From Acuticoccus mangrovi (GTDB taxonomy: Bacteria; Pseudomonadota; Alphaproteobacteria; Rhizobiales; Amorphaceae): 64,000 nt of DNA. This document shows, in pieces, positions 8,905-17,046 of the stretch. Where the stretch lies: the NCBI RefSeq assembly GCF_016411865.1, contig NZ_JAEKJA010000002.1:62001-126000 (forward strand), in the 5' to 3' direction. Every line of letters starts with the position of its first letter. Positions within the stretch are counted from its first letter, which is position 1. The notes under the pieces are model-generated. The model was not told the DNA's origin. It saw nothing but the letters and a program-made list of their open reading frames with translations, and ran no database searches. The position numbers and the translations under genes are program-made.

Positions 8905-9777
8905 TCAATAGTGTCGGAGGGGGACGAGCTCCACGTCGTCGTGAAAGTGCGCCCGCAACGCCGACGCCACCGAACCGGGGACGCCGTTCCCCAGCACCGT
9001 CTCGTCGATCTGCACCACCGGCGTGACGATGGCGGTGGCGGCGGTGATGAAGGCTTCGCGGGCGTGCTTGGCCTCGTCGACCGTGAACGCGCGCTCCTCC
9101 ACCTTGATCCCGTGTGCGGCGGCGTAGTCCATGATGGCGGCGCGGGTGATGCCGCGCAGGATGCCGCGCTCGGCCGGCCGGGTGACGAGCGTGCCGTCCT
9201 CGGTGACGATCCAGGCGTTCGACGAGGCGCCTTCGGTGACGTAGCCGTCCTTGTCGAACATCCATGCCTCGGCGGCGCCGTTCGAGCGGGCGAACTGCTT
9301 GGCGAGCACCTGCGGCAGCAGCGCCACCGATTTGATGTCCACCCGCTCCCAGCGGATGTCGGGGGTGGTGACGACGCGAACCCCCTCCTCCGTGATCTTC
9401 TCGGCCGCCGCCCGCGAGGCGGAGCGGGAGGTGACGACCAATGTCGACGGCACGCTCGGCGTCGGGAAGCCGAAGTCGCGCTTGGAGACGCCGCGTGTCA
9501 CCTGCATGTAGACGAGGCCGTTGACCACGCGGTTGCGGGAGACCACCTCGCGCAGGATCGCGACGAGCGCGGCCCGTGTGACCGGCCAGTCGATGGACAG
9601 CTCCGACAGCGAGCGTCCGAGCCGATCGAGATGGCGCGTCACGTCGACGATGTTGCCCGCGAACACCTCGCACACCTCGTAGACGCCGTCGGCGAACTGG
9701 AAGCCTCGATCCTCGACGTGCACCTTCGCTGTGCGATGGGGCACGTAGCGTCCGTTCACGTAGGCGATACGACTCAT
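8905..9777 (-). CDS. dat: D-amino acid aminotransferase (class IV PLP enzyme)
   Basis: Transfers amino groups between D-amino acids and 2-oxo acids, a possible source of D-Glu or D-Ala for the cell wall. The fold-type IV aminotransferase pattern is clear: the PLP lysine is Lys149 in VDIKSVALLP, preceded by the strand with RWERVD and followed by LAKQFA; VTRGVSKRDF lies near residues 93-102. D-specificity rather than branched-chain specificity is inferred from overall similarity to DAAT and from its conserved place between trkA and hfq in Rhizobiales. The product is 290 residues. Confidence 0.85.
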   Translation of the reverse strand: MSRIAYVNGRYVPHRTAKVHVEDRGFQFADGVYEVCEVFAGNIVDVTRHLDRLGRSLSELSIDWPVTRAALVAILREVVSRNRVVNGLVYMQVTRGVSKRDFGFPTPSVPSTLVVTSRSASRAAAEKITEEGVRVVTTPDIRWERVDIKSVALLPQVLAKQFARSNGAAEAWMFDKDGYVTEGASSNAWIVTEDGTLVTRPAERGILRGITRAAIMDYAAAHGIKVEERAFTVDEAKHAREAFITAATAIVTPVVQIDETVLGNGVPGSVASALRAHFHDDVELVPLRHY

Positions 9778-9855
9778 TCTTGTCCTCGTCTCTTTCTTGG
9801 CGGCTCGCCGGCCTCGGCCGCTGGTACGCTACGCAAGTATATTGCCAGTTGGGAT

Positions 9856-9898
9856 GAAAAGCCGCCCTTTTCTGCTGCAGTGCAGCATTGCACTGCAG
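9856..9898 (-). other. tandem hairpins between trkA and dat
   Basis: A perfect 9-bp inverted repeat (CTGCAGTGC, 9875-9883, with GCACTGCAG, 9890-9898; 6-base loop) is followed, in the direction of transcription, by a 6-bp hairpin (GAAAAG/CTTTTC, 9856-9872). It lies 42 bases past the trkA stop and about 80-120 bases before the dat start. There is no U-run, so this may be an mRNA processing or attenuation element, or an operator dyad for a dat promoter. Confidence 0.4.
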
Positions 9899-9939
9899 GC
9901 GTGGCCGGGGCTTTGCCCTCCGCGGATATCGGAGCCGGC

Positions 9940-11316
9940 TCAGAAGAATTCCAGGCTCACCCGGAACATTTGCTCCACCTGGTGCACCTTGCTCGCGAGG
10001 GCGAACATGATCACGCGATCGCGTGCGGCGATTTGGGTATCGCCGTTGATTTCCACCGCCTTACCGCGGCGGTAGATGGCGCCGACGCGTACCCCTTCGG
10101 GCAATTCCAGGTCGCGCAGCGGACGCCCGACGAGAAGCGAGGTCTCGAGTGCCTCCGCTTCGATCACCTCCGCCGATCCGTTTTGCAGCGAGTGCACGCT
10201 TTCGATGCGCCCGCGTCGTACGTGGCGCAGCACGCGGCTGATGGTGACGGCGCGGGGGTTCACGTAGGCATCGATGCCCAGCGCGTTCGCGAGCGCGGGA
10301 TAGGACACGTTGTTGATCAGCGACAGGTTGCGCACGCAGCCGAGCGTCTTCGCCATCACGCAGGCGATGATGTTGGCCTGATCGTCGTTGGTGAGGGCGA
10401 CCATCGTGTCGGCGTCCTCGACGTCCGCCTCGCGCAGGATGTTCTGGTCGAGCGCCGAGCCGTTGAGGATCACGGCGCGATGGAGCTGGTCGGCGATCTG
10501 GAGCGCGCGGGGGCGCGAGGCCTCGACGATCTTCACTTTGGTCTGCGGCTCGCGCTTTTCGAGCTGCTGGGCTACGTAGAAGCCGATATTGCCGCCGCCG
10601 GCGATCACCACGCGGCTCGCCTGGGGCTCTTCGTGGCCGAAGATGACGAGGGTGCGGCGCACCTGCTCGCGCGGGGCGACGACGTAGACGAGGTCGCCGA
10701 CCCGCAACACGTCCTCCGAGCGCGGCACGATGAGGTTGCCGTGGCGGAAGACCCCCACCACCACGGCGCCGAGATTGGGGAAGAGCTCGGTGAGCTGGCG
10801 CAGCGGCGTGTCGACCACCGGGCAGTCCTCCCGGCACATGATGCCGACGACGACGATGGCGTCGTCGGCGAAGCGCACGGTCTCGACCGCGCCCGGCAGG
10901 GCGAGGCGACGCATCACCATCTCGCCCACCTCGATCTCCGGCGAGATCACCACGTCGATGGGCATCTGCTCGCGGGCGAAGAGGCTCTGGTAGACCGGCG
11001 CGAGGTAGGACTGGGCGCGCACCCGGGCGATCTTGGTGGGCACCTGGAAGATCGTGTGGGCCACCTGGCTCGCCACCATGTTGACCTCGTCGGCCTGGGT
11101 GACGGCGATCAGGAGGTCGGCGTCCTCCGCCCCGGCGGCGCCGAGCACGTCGGGGTGGGAGCCGTGGCCGACCACGCCGCGCACGTCGAGCTGGTCACGC
11201 ACGTTGGCGATGAGGGCGGGCGACACGTCGATGACGGAGACGTCGTGCCCCTCGCTCGACAGGCGCTCGGCGATGCCGAACCCCACCTGCCCCGCTCCGC
11301 AAATGACGACGCGCAT
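9940..11316 (-). CDS. trkA: Trk potassium uptake regulatory subunit TrkA
   Basis: Cytoplasmic NAD-binding gating subunit of the Trk/Ktr K+ transporter. It contains two RCK-N/RCK-C repeats: the first Rossmann glycine motif is GAGQVGFGIAERL at residues 6-18 and the second is GGGNIGFYVAQQL at about 233-245, each followed by a TrkA-C domain. 458 residues equals the E. coli protein. The ATG shares one base with the racemase stop (TGATG), so translation is probably coupled. The membrane subunit TrkH is not in this window. Confidence 0.95.
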   Translation of the reverse strand: MRVVICGAGQVGFGIAERLSSEGHDVSVIDVSPALIANVRDQLDVRGVVGHGSHPDVLGAAGAEDADLLIAVTQADEVNMVASQVAHTIFQVPTKIARVRAQSYLAPVYQSLFAREQMPIDVVISPEIEVGEMVMRRLALPGAVETVRFADDAIVVVGIMCREDCPVVDTPLRQLTELFPNLGAVVVGVFRHGNLIVPRSEDVLRVGDLVYVVAPREQVRRTLVIFGHEEPQASRVVIAGGGNIGFYVAQQLEKREPQTKVKIVEASRPRALQIADQLHRAVILNGSALDQNILREADVEDADTMVALTNDDQANIIACVMAKTLGCVRNLSLINNVSYPALANALGIDAYVNPRAVTISRVLRHVRRGRIESVHSLQNGSAEVIEAEALETSLLVGRPLRDLELPEGVRVGAIYRRGKAVEINGDTQIAARDRVIMFALASKVHQVEQMFRVSLEFF

Positions 11317-12026
11317 CAGGACGCTCCCGAAAGGGCCTCGGCCGCGGCCAATCGGAAGGCGGCTTCGGCATGGATGCGGGTGGAATCGAAGACCGGCACG
11401 CCGACATCGTCCTGACCGAGCAGGAGACCCACCTCGGTGCAGCCGAAAATGACGCTGTCGGCGCCCCTTTCCACCGCATGGTCGATGATGTCCACATAGT
11501 CGGCGCGGGCGGCGCTGGTGATCACCCCGCGGCAGAGCTCATCGTAGATCACGTCGTGGACGCGGGCGCGGCCGGCCTCGTCGGGCAGGCGCACGTCGAG
11601 CCCGAGATCGGTCATTCGGCCGCGGTAGAAGGCGCCCTCCATCGTGTACTTGGTGCCGAGGAGGACCGGGTGGAGCGAGCCGTCGGCGCGGATCGCCTCG
11701 GCGGTGGCGTCGGCGATGTGGACGAGCGGCACGCCGGCCGCCGCCTCCACGTGCCCGGCCATCCGGTGCATGGTGTTGGAGGCGATCACCATCACCTCGG
11801 CGCCCGCTTGCGCGAGCCGCTGGCCGGCGTCGGCCATCCGCTCGGCGGCGCCGGTCCAGTCGCCCTCGGCCTGCAGCGCCTCGATCTCGGCAAAGTCGAA
11901 CGACCACAGCACGATCGGGGCGGAATGGAGACCGCCGAAGGTGTCGCGGGCGAGGAGGTTGAGGTGCTGGTAGTAGGGAACCGTCGATTCCCAGCTCAAT
12001 CCGCCGATGAGGCCGATGGTCTTCAC
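11316..12026 (-). CDS. aspartate/glutamate racemase family protein (YgeA-like)
   Basis: PLP-independent amino acid racemase of the Asp/Glu family. It aligns along its length with E. coli YgeA: MKTIGLIGGLSWEST at the start, the TNTMH-like motif as SNTMH, LHIADAT-like segment as VHIADAT, GTKYTME, and GCTEVGLLL with the second catalytic residue Cys196. Where typical family members have the first catalytic Cys and YgeA has Thr, this protein has Ser83. The start is a GTG at 12026. The gene lies between ntrX and trkA, not a usual member of that cluster, and is coupled to trkA by a one-base overlap. Substrate preference cannot be read from sequence. Confidence 0.82.
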   Translation of the reverse strand: MKTIGLIGGLSWESTVPYYQHLNLLARDTFGGLHSAPIVLWSFDFAEIEALQAEGDWTGAAERMADAGQRLAQAGAEVMVIASNTMHRMAGHVEAAAGVPLVHIADATAEAIRADGSLHPVLLGTKYTMEGAFYRGRMTDLGLDVRLPDEAGRARVHDVIYDELCRGVITSAARADYVDIIDHAVERGADSVIFGCTEVGLLLGQDDVGVPVFDSTRIHAEAAFRLAAAEALSGAS

Positions 12027-12081
12027 GCGCCGAGCCCGTGGGAGGCGGAGCGCGGTCGATCCCCCTCGCCTGTCATGATGG

Positions 12082-13452
12082 TCACGCGATCCCGAGCGTC
12101 TTCAGCTTGCGGTGCAGCGCCGAGCGCTCCATGCCGACGAACTCGGCGGTGCGGGAGACGTTGCCCGAGAAGCGGTTGATCTGGGCCTTCAGATAGTCGC
12201 GCTCGAAGATCTCGCGCGCGTCGCGCAGCGGCAGCGCCATGATGTGCTCGCCCCCCGTCTGCGAGGAGAGCGGCGGCACGATCGCGCCGATCTCGTTGGG
12301 CAGGAAGTCGGCCGAGATCGGGTCGTTGGCGTCGCCGTCGCGGGTGAGGATCAGGAGCCGCTCGACGTTGTTCTTGAGCTGGCGCACGTTGCCCGGCCAG
12401 TCGTGCGCCTGGAGCACGGCCATCGCGTCCTCGCCGATGATGCGCCGCGGCAGCCCCTGATTCTCGGCGGTCTGGCGCAGGAAGTAGTCGATCAGCATCG
12501 GCACGTCCTCGCGCCGCTGGGCGAGGGCGGGCACGCGGATCGGCACCACCGAGAGGCGGTGGAAAAGGTCCTCACGCACCCTCCCCTCGGTGATCTCCTC
12601 CTGGAGATCGCGTGCCGAGGAGGAGATGATGCGCACGTTCACCTTCACCTTCTGGGTGCCGCCGACGCGGTTGAACTCCTGCGCCACGAGGACGCGCAGG
12701 ATGCGCGCCTGCGTCTCGAGCGGCATGTCGCCGATCTCGTCGAGATAGAGGGTGCCGCCGTGCGCCTCCTCGAGCGCGCCGACGGAGGCCTCGTGCCCCG
12801 GCCGCGCTTCCGAGCCGAAAAGGGCGACCTCCATGCGGTCCGGCGTGATGGTGGCGCTGTTGAGGACCACGAACGGTCCGTCCGCGCGGGCGGACTTGTT
12901 GTGGATCGTGCGCGCCACGAGCTCCTTGCCGGAGCCCGAGGGTCCCATGATCATGATGCGCGAGTTGGTCGGCGACACCTTCTCGATGGTGTTGCGCAGC
13001 TGGTTCATCACCGCCGAGCCGCCGATTAGCTCCTGATGCTCGCCGGTCTTGGTGCGCAGGCTCTCCACCTCCCGGCGCAGGCGCGAGTGCTCCAGCGCTC
13101 GCTCGGCGGCGAGCAGCAGCCGGTCGGCCTTCAGCGGCTTCTCGATGTAGTCGTAAGCCCCGCGCTTGATCGCCGACACGGCGGTCTCGATGTTGCCGTG
13201 GCCGGAGATCATCACGATGGGCAGCGCGTTGTGCTGGGCGCGGATGGTGTCGAGGAGGGCGAGGCCGTCGAGCTTGGAGCCCTGCAGCCAGATGTCGAGG
13301 AAGATGAGCTGTGGACGACGCGCCCCGATCGCCGCCAGCGTCTCGTCGCTGTCGGCCGCGGTGCGCACCTCGTAGCCTTCGTCCTCCAGGATGCCGGCGA
13401 TGAGATTGCGGATGTCGATCTCGTCGTCGACGACAAGGATGTCGGATGCCAT
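12082..13452 (-). CDS. ntrX: nitrogen/redox response regulator NtrX
   Basis: Partner of the NtrY kinase in control of nitrogen metabolism, respiration and envelope traits in alphaproteobacteria. The receiver domain has its phospho-acceptor at Asp53 (in LIFLDIWL). The AAA+ domain shows Walker A GPSGSGKE and the GGTLYLDEIGDMP Walker B region. The DNA-binding helix-turn-helix is at the C-terminus (SRTAEFVGMERSALHRKLK). The GAFTGA loop that contacts sigma-54 in NtrC-type activators is not recognisable between the two Walker regions. ATG 13452 shares a base with the ntrY stop. A GTG six bases upstream is possible but less likely. Confidence 0.95.
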   Translation of the reverse strand: MASDILVVDDEIDIRNLIAGILEDEGYEVRTAADSDETLAAIGARRPQLIFLDIWLQGSKLDGLALLDTIRAQHNALPIVMISGHGNIETAVSAIKRGAYDYIEKPLKADRLLLAAERALEHSRLRREVESLRTKTGEHQELIGGSAVMNQLRNTIEKVSPTNSRIMIMGPSGSGKELVARTIHNKSARADGPFVVLNSATITPDRMEVALFGSEARPGHEASVGALEEAHGGTLYLDEIGDMPLETQARILRVLVAQEFNRVGGTQKVKVNVRIISSSARDLQEEITEGRVREDLFHRLSVVPIRVPALAQRREDVPMLIDYFLRQTAENQGLPRRIIGEDAMAVLQAHDWPGNVRQLKNNVERLLILTRDGDANDPISADFLPNEIGAIVPPLSSQTGGEHIMALPLRDAREIFERDYLKAQINRFSGNVSRTAEFVGMERSALHRKLKTLGIA

Positions 13453-15818
13453 CAGCACTCCACCTGACGTTCGTCTCCGCCCGGCGCGGCGGACAACGAT
13501 CCGTCCGCAGCGTCGGGGGACGCTTGTTCGTCGCTCGCCTCCGGCCCGGCGTCAAGTGAGGCCGGGGCCGCGGGGGCGTCCGCGACCTTTCTCGCCGTCG
13601 CCGTCTCGTCCGCCGCAGCGACTTCGTCGGCGGGCAGAACGAATCGGATGCAGGCGCCCCGCACATTGTCGCTCACCGCAGAGGCGTCGAGAAGCTCGAT
13701 CCGGCCCCCCTGCTCCTCGGCGATCTTCTTCACGATCGCGAGACCGAGGCCCGTCCCCTTCTCGCGCGTCGTCATATAGGGCTCGAGCAGCCGTTCGCGA
13801 CCCGCCTTGGGCAGACCGATGCCGTTGTCGATGATGTCGGTGACGACCTCGCCCACCTCGTTGCGGTAGAGGCGCACGCGGATCCGGCCGGGCTCGCCGC
13901 CGCGATCCTCCTCGGTGGTCTGCTCGATCGCCTCGGCGGCGTTCTTGACGAGGTTGGAGAGCGCCTGCGCGACGAGCCGCTGGTCGAAATTCGCGATGAT
14001 CGGTGCATCGGGAATGTCGGTCTCGGTCACCACGTCGGGGTGACCGACGCCTTGCAGGAACACCGCCTCGCGCACGGCGTCGCGCACGTCGCGCCGCTCC
14101 ATGGCGGGCGCCGGCATGCGGGCGAAGTTGGAGAACTCGTTGACCATCCGGCCGATGTCGTCGACCTGGCGGATGATCGTCTCGACGCACTGGTCGAACA
14201 CCTCGTGGTCGTCGGGCTTGATCTGCTTGCCGTAGCGCCGCTTGATGCGCTCGGCCGAGAGTTGGATCGGTGTCAGCGGGTTCTTGATCTCGTGGGCGAT
14301 GCGGCGGGCGACGTCGGCCCAGGCCGAGGTGCGCTGGGCGGTGACGAGGTCGGTGATGTCGTCGAGCGTCAGCACGAAGCCCGGTCGGGCCATGTCGCCG
14401 CGGTCGTTGGTGGCGCGCACGGAGATGGTGCGCTCGCGCCCGCGGCGGGGCAGGCTGATCTGCTCCGGCTTCACTCGCAGCCGGGTGAGCCCGCCGTCGG
14501 CCGACAGGATCGGCGCCATTTCGGGCACCGCGTCGACCAGGCGGTGGCCGACGATGTCCGCCTCCGCAATGTCGAGCATCTTCTGCGCCGAATGGTTGGC
14601 GAGCGTCACCACCCCTTCCGCGTCGATGCCGATGACGCCGGCCGAGACGCCGCCCAGCACCGCCTCGGTGAAGCGGCGCCGACGGTCCATCTGGTCGTTC
14701 GCCGACACGAGATCCTCGCGCTGGGACTTCAGCTGGCTCGTCATCGCGTTGAAGCGCTCGCCGAGGTGGGCGATGTCGCCGTCGAAGAAGTGGACGGGCA
14801 CCTCCACGTCGAGGTCGCCCCTCGCGACGCGGTCGGAGGCGCCGATGAGATCGCGGATCGGTGCGACGAGGCGGTTCGCGAAGCCGAAGCCGATATAGAT
14901 CGCGCACACCAGGAGAACGAGCGTCACGCCCGCGTAGACGAGCCCGAACGCCACGGTGATGCCGAGGCGCGAATTCTCCATCTGGATATATTCTTGGGCG
15001 TTGGCGCGGGTGAGGCGGAGGAAGCCGTTCACCTGCGGGTCCATCAGGCGGGCGATGTAGAGGTAGGTGTCGCGGTAGCTCTCGAGCTTCATGATGCCGC
15101 CCACCTGGTCGGCCTCGCCGGGTGCGATCAGCACCGGCTTGCCCTTCAGCGCCTCGCGCATGGCGTCGGGCGGCGGCATCCTCAGGTGGATCTCGGGATT
15201 GATCACCGCCTTCGTCAGCACCTCCCCGGCGCCGTTGAGGAGGAAGGCGGAGGGCAGCTGGCGCAGCCCCGCCTGGGTCTGCAGGAAGCCGTCGAAGCGG
15301 GTCGGCTCGTAGTCGTAGATGGGTTTGGCGCGATCGACGTCGCGGGCCATCGCGACGAGGTCGGAGCGCAGGACCCGCGCATGCTCGCCCACGTAGGCGT
15401 CGGCGACGGCGACGGAGTTCTCGACGATGGCGTGGGTGCGGTCCTCGAACCAGCGGTCGAGGCCGCGTGAGAGGGTGAGCGTCGCGACCACGGCGACGAG
15501 GGCCGCCGGCATCACCGCCATCACCGAGAAGAGGGCGACGATGCGCATGTGGAGGCGGGCGCCGGCGCGCCGGGCGCTGCGGGCCTTGAGGAGCTTCACC
15601 GCCTCGTAGGCCACCCCGGTGAGGAGCGCGAGGACGAGGATTGCGTTGATCACCAGAGCGATGGTGATCACCCGCGACGTCGGCTCGATGGGCGTCAGGC
15701 CGGTGAGGATGAGGAAGGTGGCCGCCACCGAGACGAGGGCGAGCGGAATGACCACGATGCCGAGCCCGCGGACGGGCGAATCGAACGGTGGCTTATATGG
15801 AACCGTGGCGTCGCTCAT
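13452..15818 (-). CDS. ntrY: sensor histidine kinase NtrY
   Basis: Membrane kinase for NtrX. Two or three hydrophobic segments lie in the first 100 residues and another near residue 300, enclosing a periplasmic sensor region of about 190 residues. These are followed by a HAMP domain (about 320-375), a PAS domain, the HisKA box with the phospho-His in ARRIAHEIKNPLTP, and a HATPase with DNGIGLPKAG and GTGLGLAIVKK. The C-terminal 60 residues are Ala/Asp/Glu-rich. 788 residues is normal for Rhizobiales NtrY. ntrB and ntrC, which often precede it, are missing; a divergent flavoprotein gene stands there instead. Confidence 0.94.
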   Translation of the reverse strand: MSDATVPYKPPFDSPVRGLGIVVIPLALVSVAATFLILTGLTPIEPTSRVITIALVINAILVLALLTGVAYEAVKLLKARSARRAGARLHMRIVALFSVMAVMPAALVAVVATLTLSRGLDRWFEDRTHAIVENSVAVADAYVGEHARVLRSDLVAMARDVDRAKPIYDYEPTRFDGFLQTQAGLRQLPSAFLLNGAGEVLTKAVINPEIHLRMPPPDAMREALKGKPVLIAPGEADQVGGIMKLESYRDTYLYIARLMDPQVNGFLRLTRANAQEYIQMENSRLGITVAFGLVYAGVTLVLLVCAIYIGFGFANRLVAPIRDLIGASDRVARGDLDVEVPVHFFDGDIAHLGERFNAMTSQLKSQREDLVSANDQMDRRRRFTEAVLGGVSAGVIGIDAEGVVTLANHSAQKMLDIAEADIVGHRLVDAVPEMAPILSADGGLTRLRVKPEQISLPRRGRERTISVRATNDRGDMARPGFVLTLDDITDLVTAQRTSAWADVARRIAHEIKNPLTPIQLSAERIKRRYGKQIKPDDHEVFDQCVETIIRQVDDIGRMVNEFSNFARMPAPAMERRDVRDAVREAVFLQGVGHPDVVTETDIPDAPIIANFDQRLVAQALSNLVKNAAEAIEQTTEEDRGGEPGRIRVRLYRNEVGEVVTDIIDNGIGLPKAGRERLLEPYMTTREKGTGLGLAIVKKIAEEQGGRIELLDASAVSDNVRGACIRFVLPADEVAAADETATARKVADAPAAPASLDAGPEASDEQASPDAADGSLSAAPGGDERQVEC

Positions 15819-15928
15819 TCGACGCTCCTACACTTCGACAACGAGCGGACAGCTCGTATGTGAGCCTCTATGGTCTGGTCAAGCAAGCGACTGATGCCTC
15901 GACACGCGCGATTGCGGAACTTCCTACC

Positions 15929-16996
15929 ATGCATGTGGTGATCGCGGGGGCGGGGCATGCCGCGCTGATCGCGCTGAAACGTCTCGGTGCGCCGCCCGCG
16001 GGGACGCGAATCACGCTCGTCTCGCGCGCCGACGTCGCCCACTATAGCGGCATGGTGCCCGGCTGGATCGAAGGGATCTACGACGAGGCGGAGTGCTCGA
16101 TCCCCCTCCCCCCGCTCGCCGCCGCGACCGGCGCCACGTTCGTCCGCGGCGACGTCGTGGGGGCCGACGAGGCGGCGCTTCACCTGCGCGGCGGCGAACG
16201 GATCCCCTACGACCTCCTCGTCGTCAACACCGGCGCGGTGCCGCGGCCGATCCCCTCCCTCGATCCAGCGGAGGTGGTGCCGGCGAAGCCGTTCGACCGG
16301 CTCATCACGGTGCTGTCCTTCCACTTCGCCGCGCCGGACCCCGCCTTCGTCGTCGTCGGCGGCGGGATCGCCGGGGTGGAGGTCGCCGCGACGCTGCGGG
16401 CGCGCCGGCCCGAAGCGCCCGTCACGCTGGTGGAGCAGCGCGCCTCGCTCCTGCCCGCGGCGCCGCGCCTCGGCCGCCGCCTCGGCGCCGCGCTGCGGGC
16501 GCGCGGGGTGGCGGTGCACATTGGAACCTCGGTCGGGGTACGGGCGGGGCGGCGCGTCATCCTCGCGGACGGCGAGGTGGTGCCGGCCGACGCCGTCCTC
16601 ACCCTCACCGGCGCCTCGCCGGCCAAGTGGCTCGACGACACCCCCTTCGCCCGCGCTCCTGACGGATTCCTCGCCGTCGACCGGCGGATGGTGAGCACCT
16701 CTCACCCCAACGTGATCGCCGTCGGCGACGTCGCCACGCGGCCCGACGACCCGCGCCCCAAGGCCGGCGTGTTCGCTGTGCGGCAAGGGCCACACCTTGC
16801 CGACGCGATCGCCGCCTTCGCGCGCGGCGATGCTCCGCCGGAGGTGAGGCTTCAGCGGCGTGCGCTGGCGCTCGTCTCGCTCGGCCACCGGCGCGCCCTC
16901 TTCGCGCGCAACGGCATCGTCGCGGAGGGAGAGTGGGCCTTCCGCCTCAAGGACCGTCTCGACCGCGCCTTCATCGCCGGTCTGCGCACTCCCTGA
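15929..16996 (+). CDS. SelD-type pyridine nucleotide-disulfide oxidoreductase
   Basis: Two-dinucleotide-binding flavoprotein. ATG 15929 gives an N-terminus that starts directly with the FAD Rossmann motif (MHVVIAGAGHAAL); the frame is open 141 bases further up, but that would overlap ntrY. The NAD(P) motif is VVVGGGIAGVEVA near residues 146-158, and the second FAD contact is VIAVGDVAT. The pattern HYSGMVPGWIEGIY matches the family that is often fused to, or found beside, selenophosphate synthetase SelD; no selD lies here. The electron acceptor is unknown, with membrane quinone one possibility by analogy to NDH-2. A 6-bp dyad (15841-15857) lies in the divergent gap with ntrY. Confidence 0.78.
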   Translation: MHVVIAGAGHAALIALKRLGAPPAGTRITLVSRADVAHYSGMVPGWIEGIYDEAECSIPLPPLAAATGATFVRGDVVGADEAALHLRGGERIPYDLLVVNTGAVPRPIPSLDPAEVVPAKPFDRLITVLSFHFAAPDPAFVVVGGGIAGVEVAATLRARRPEAPVTLVEQRASLLPAAPRLGRRLGAALRARGVAVHIGTSVGVRAGRRVILADGEVVPADAVLTLTGASPAKWLDDTPFARAPDGFLAVDRRMVSTSHPNVIAVGDVATRPDDPRPKAGVFAVRQGPHLADAIAAFARGDAPPEVRLQRRALALVSLGHRRALFARNGIVAEGEWAFRLKDRLDRAFIAGLRTP

Positions 16997-17046
16997 GGGG
17001 CGCCGAAAGAGCTGGTCGGGACCCTCGGGCGGCGCTATGAGGCCGC

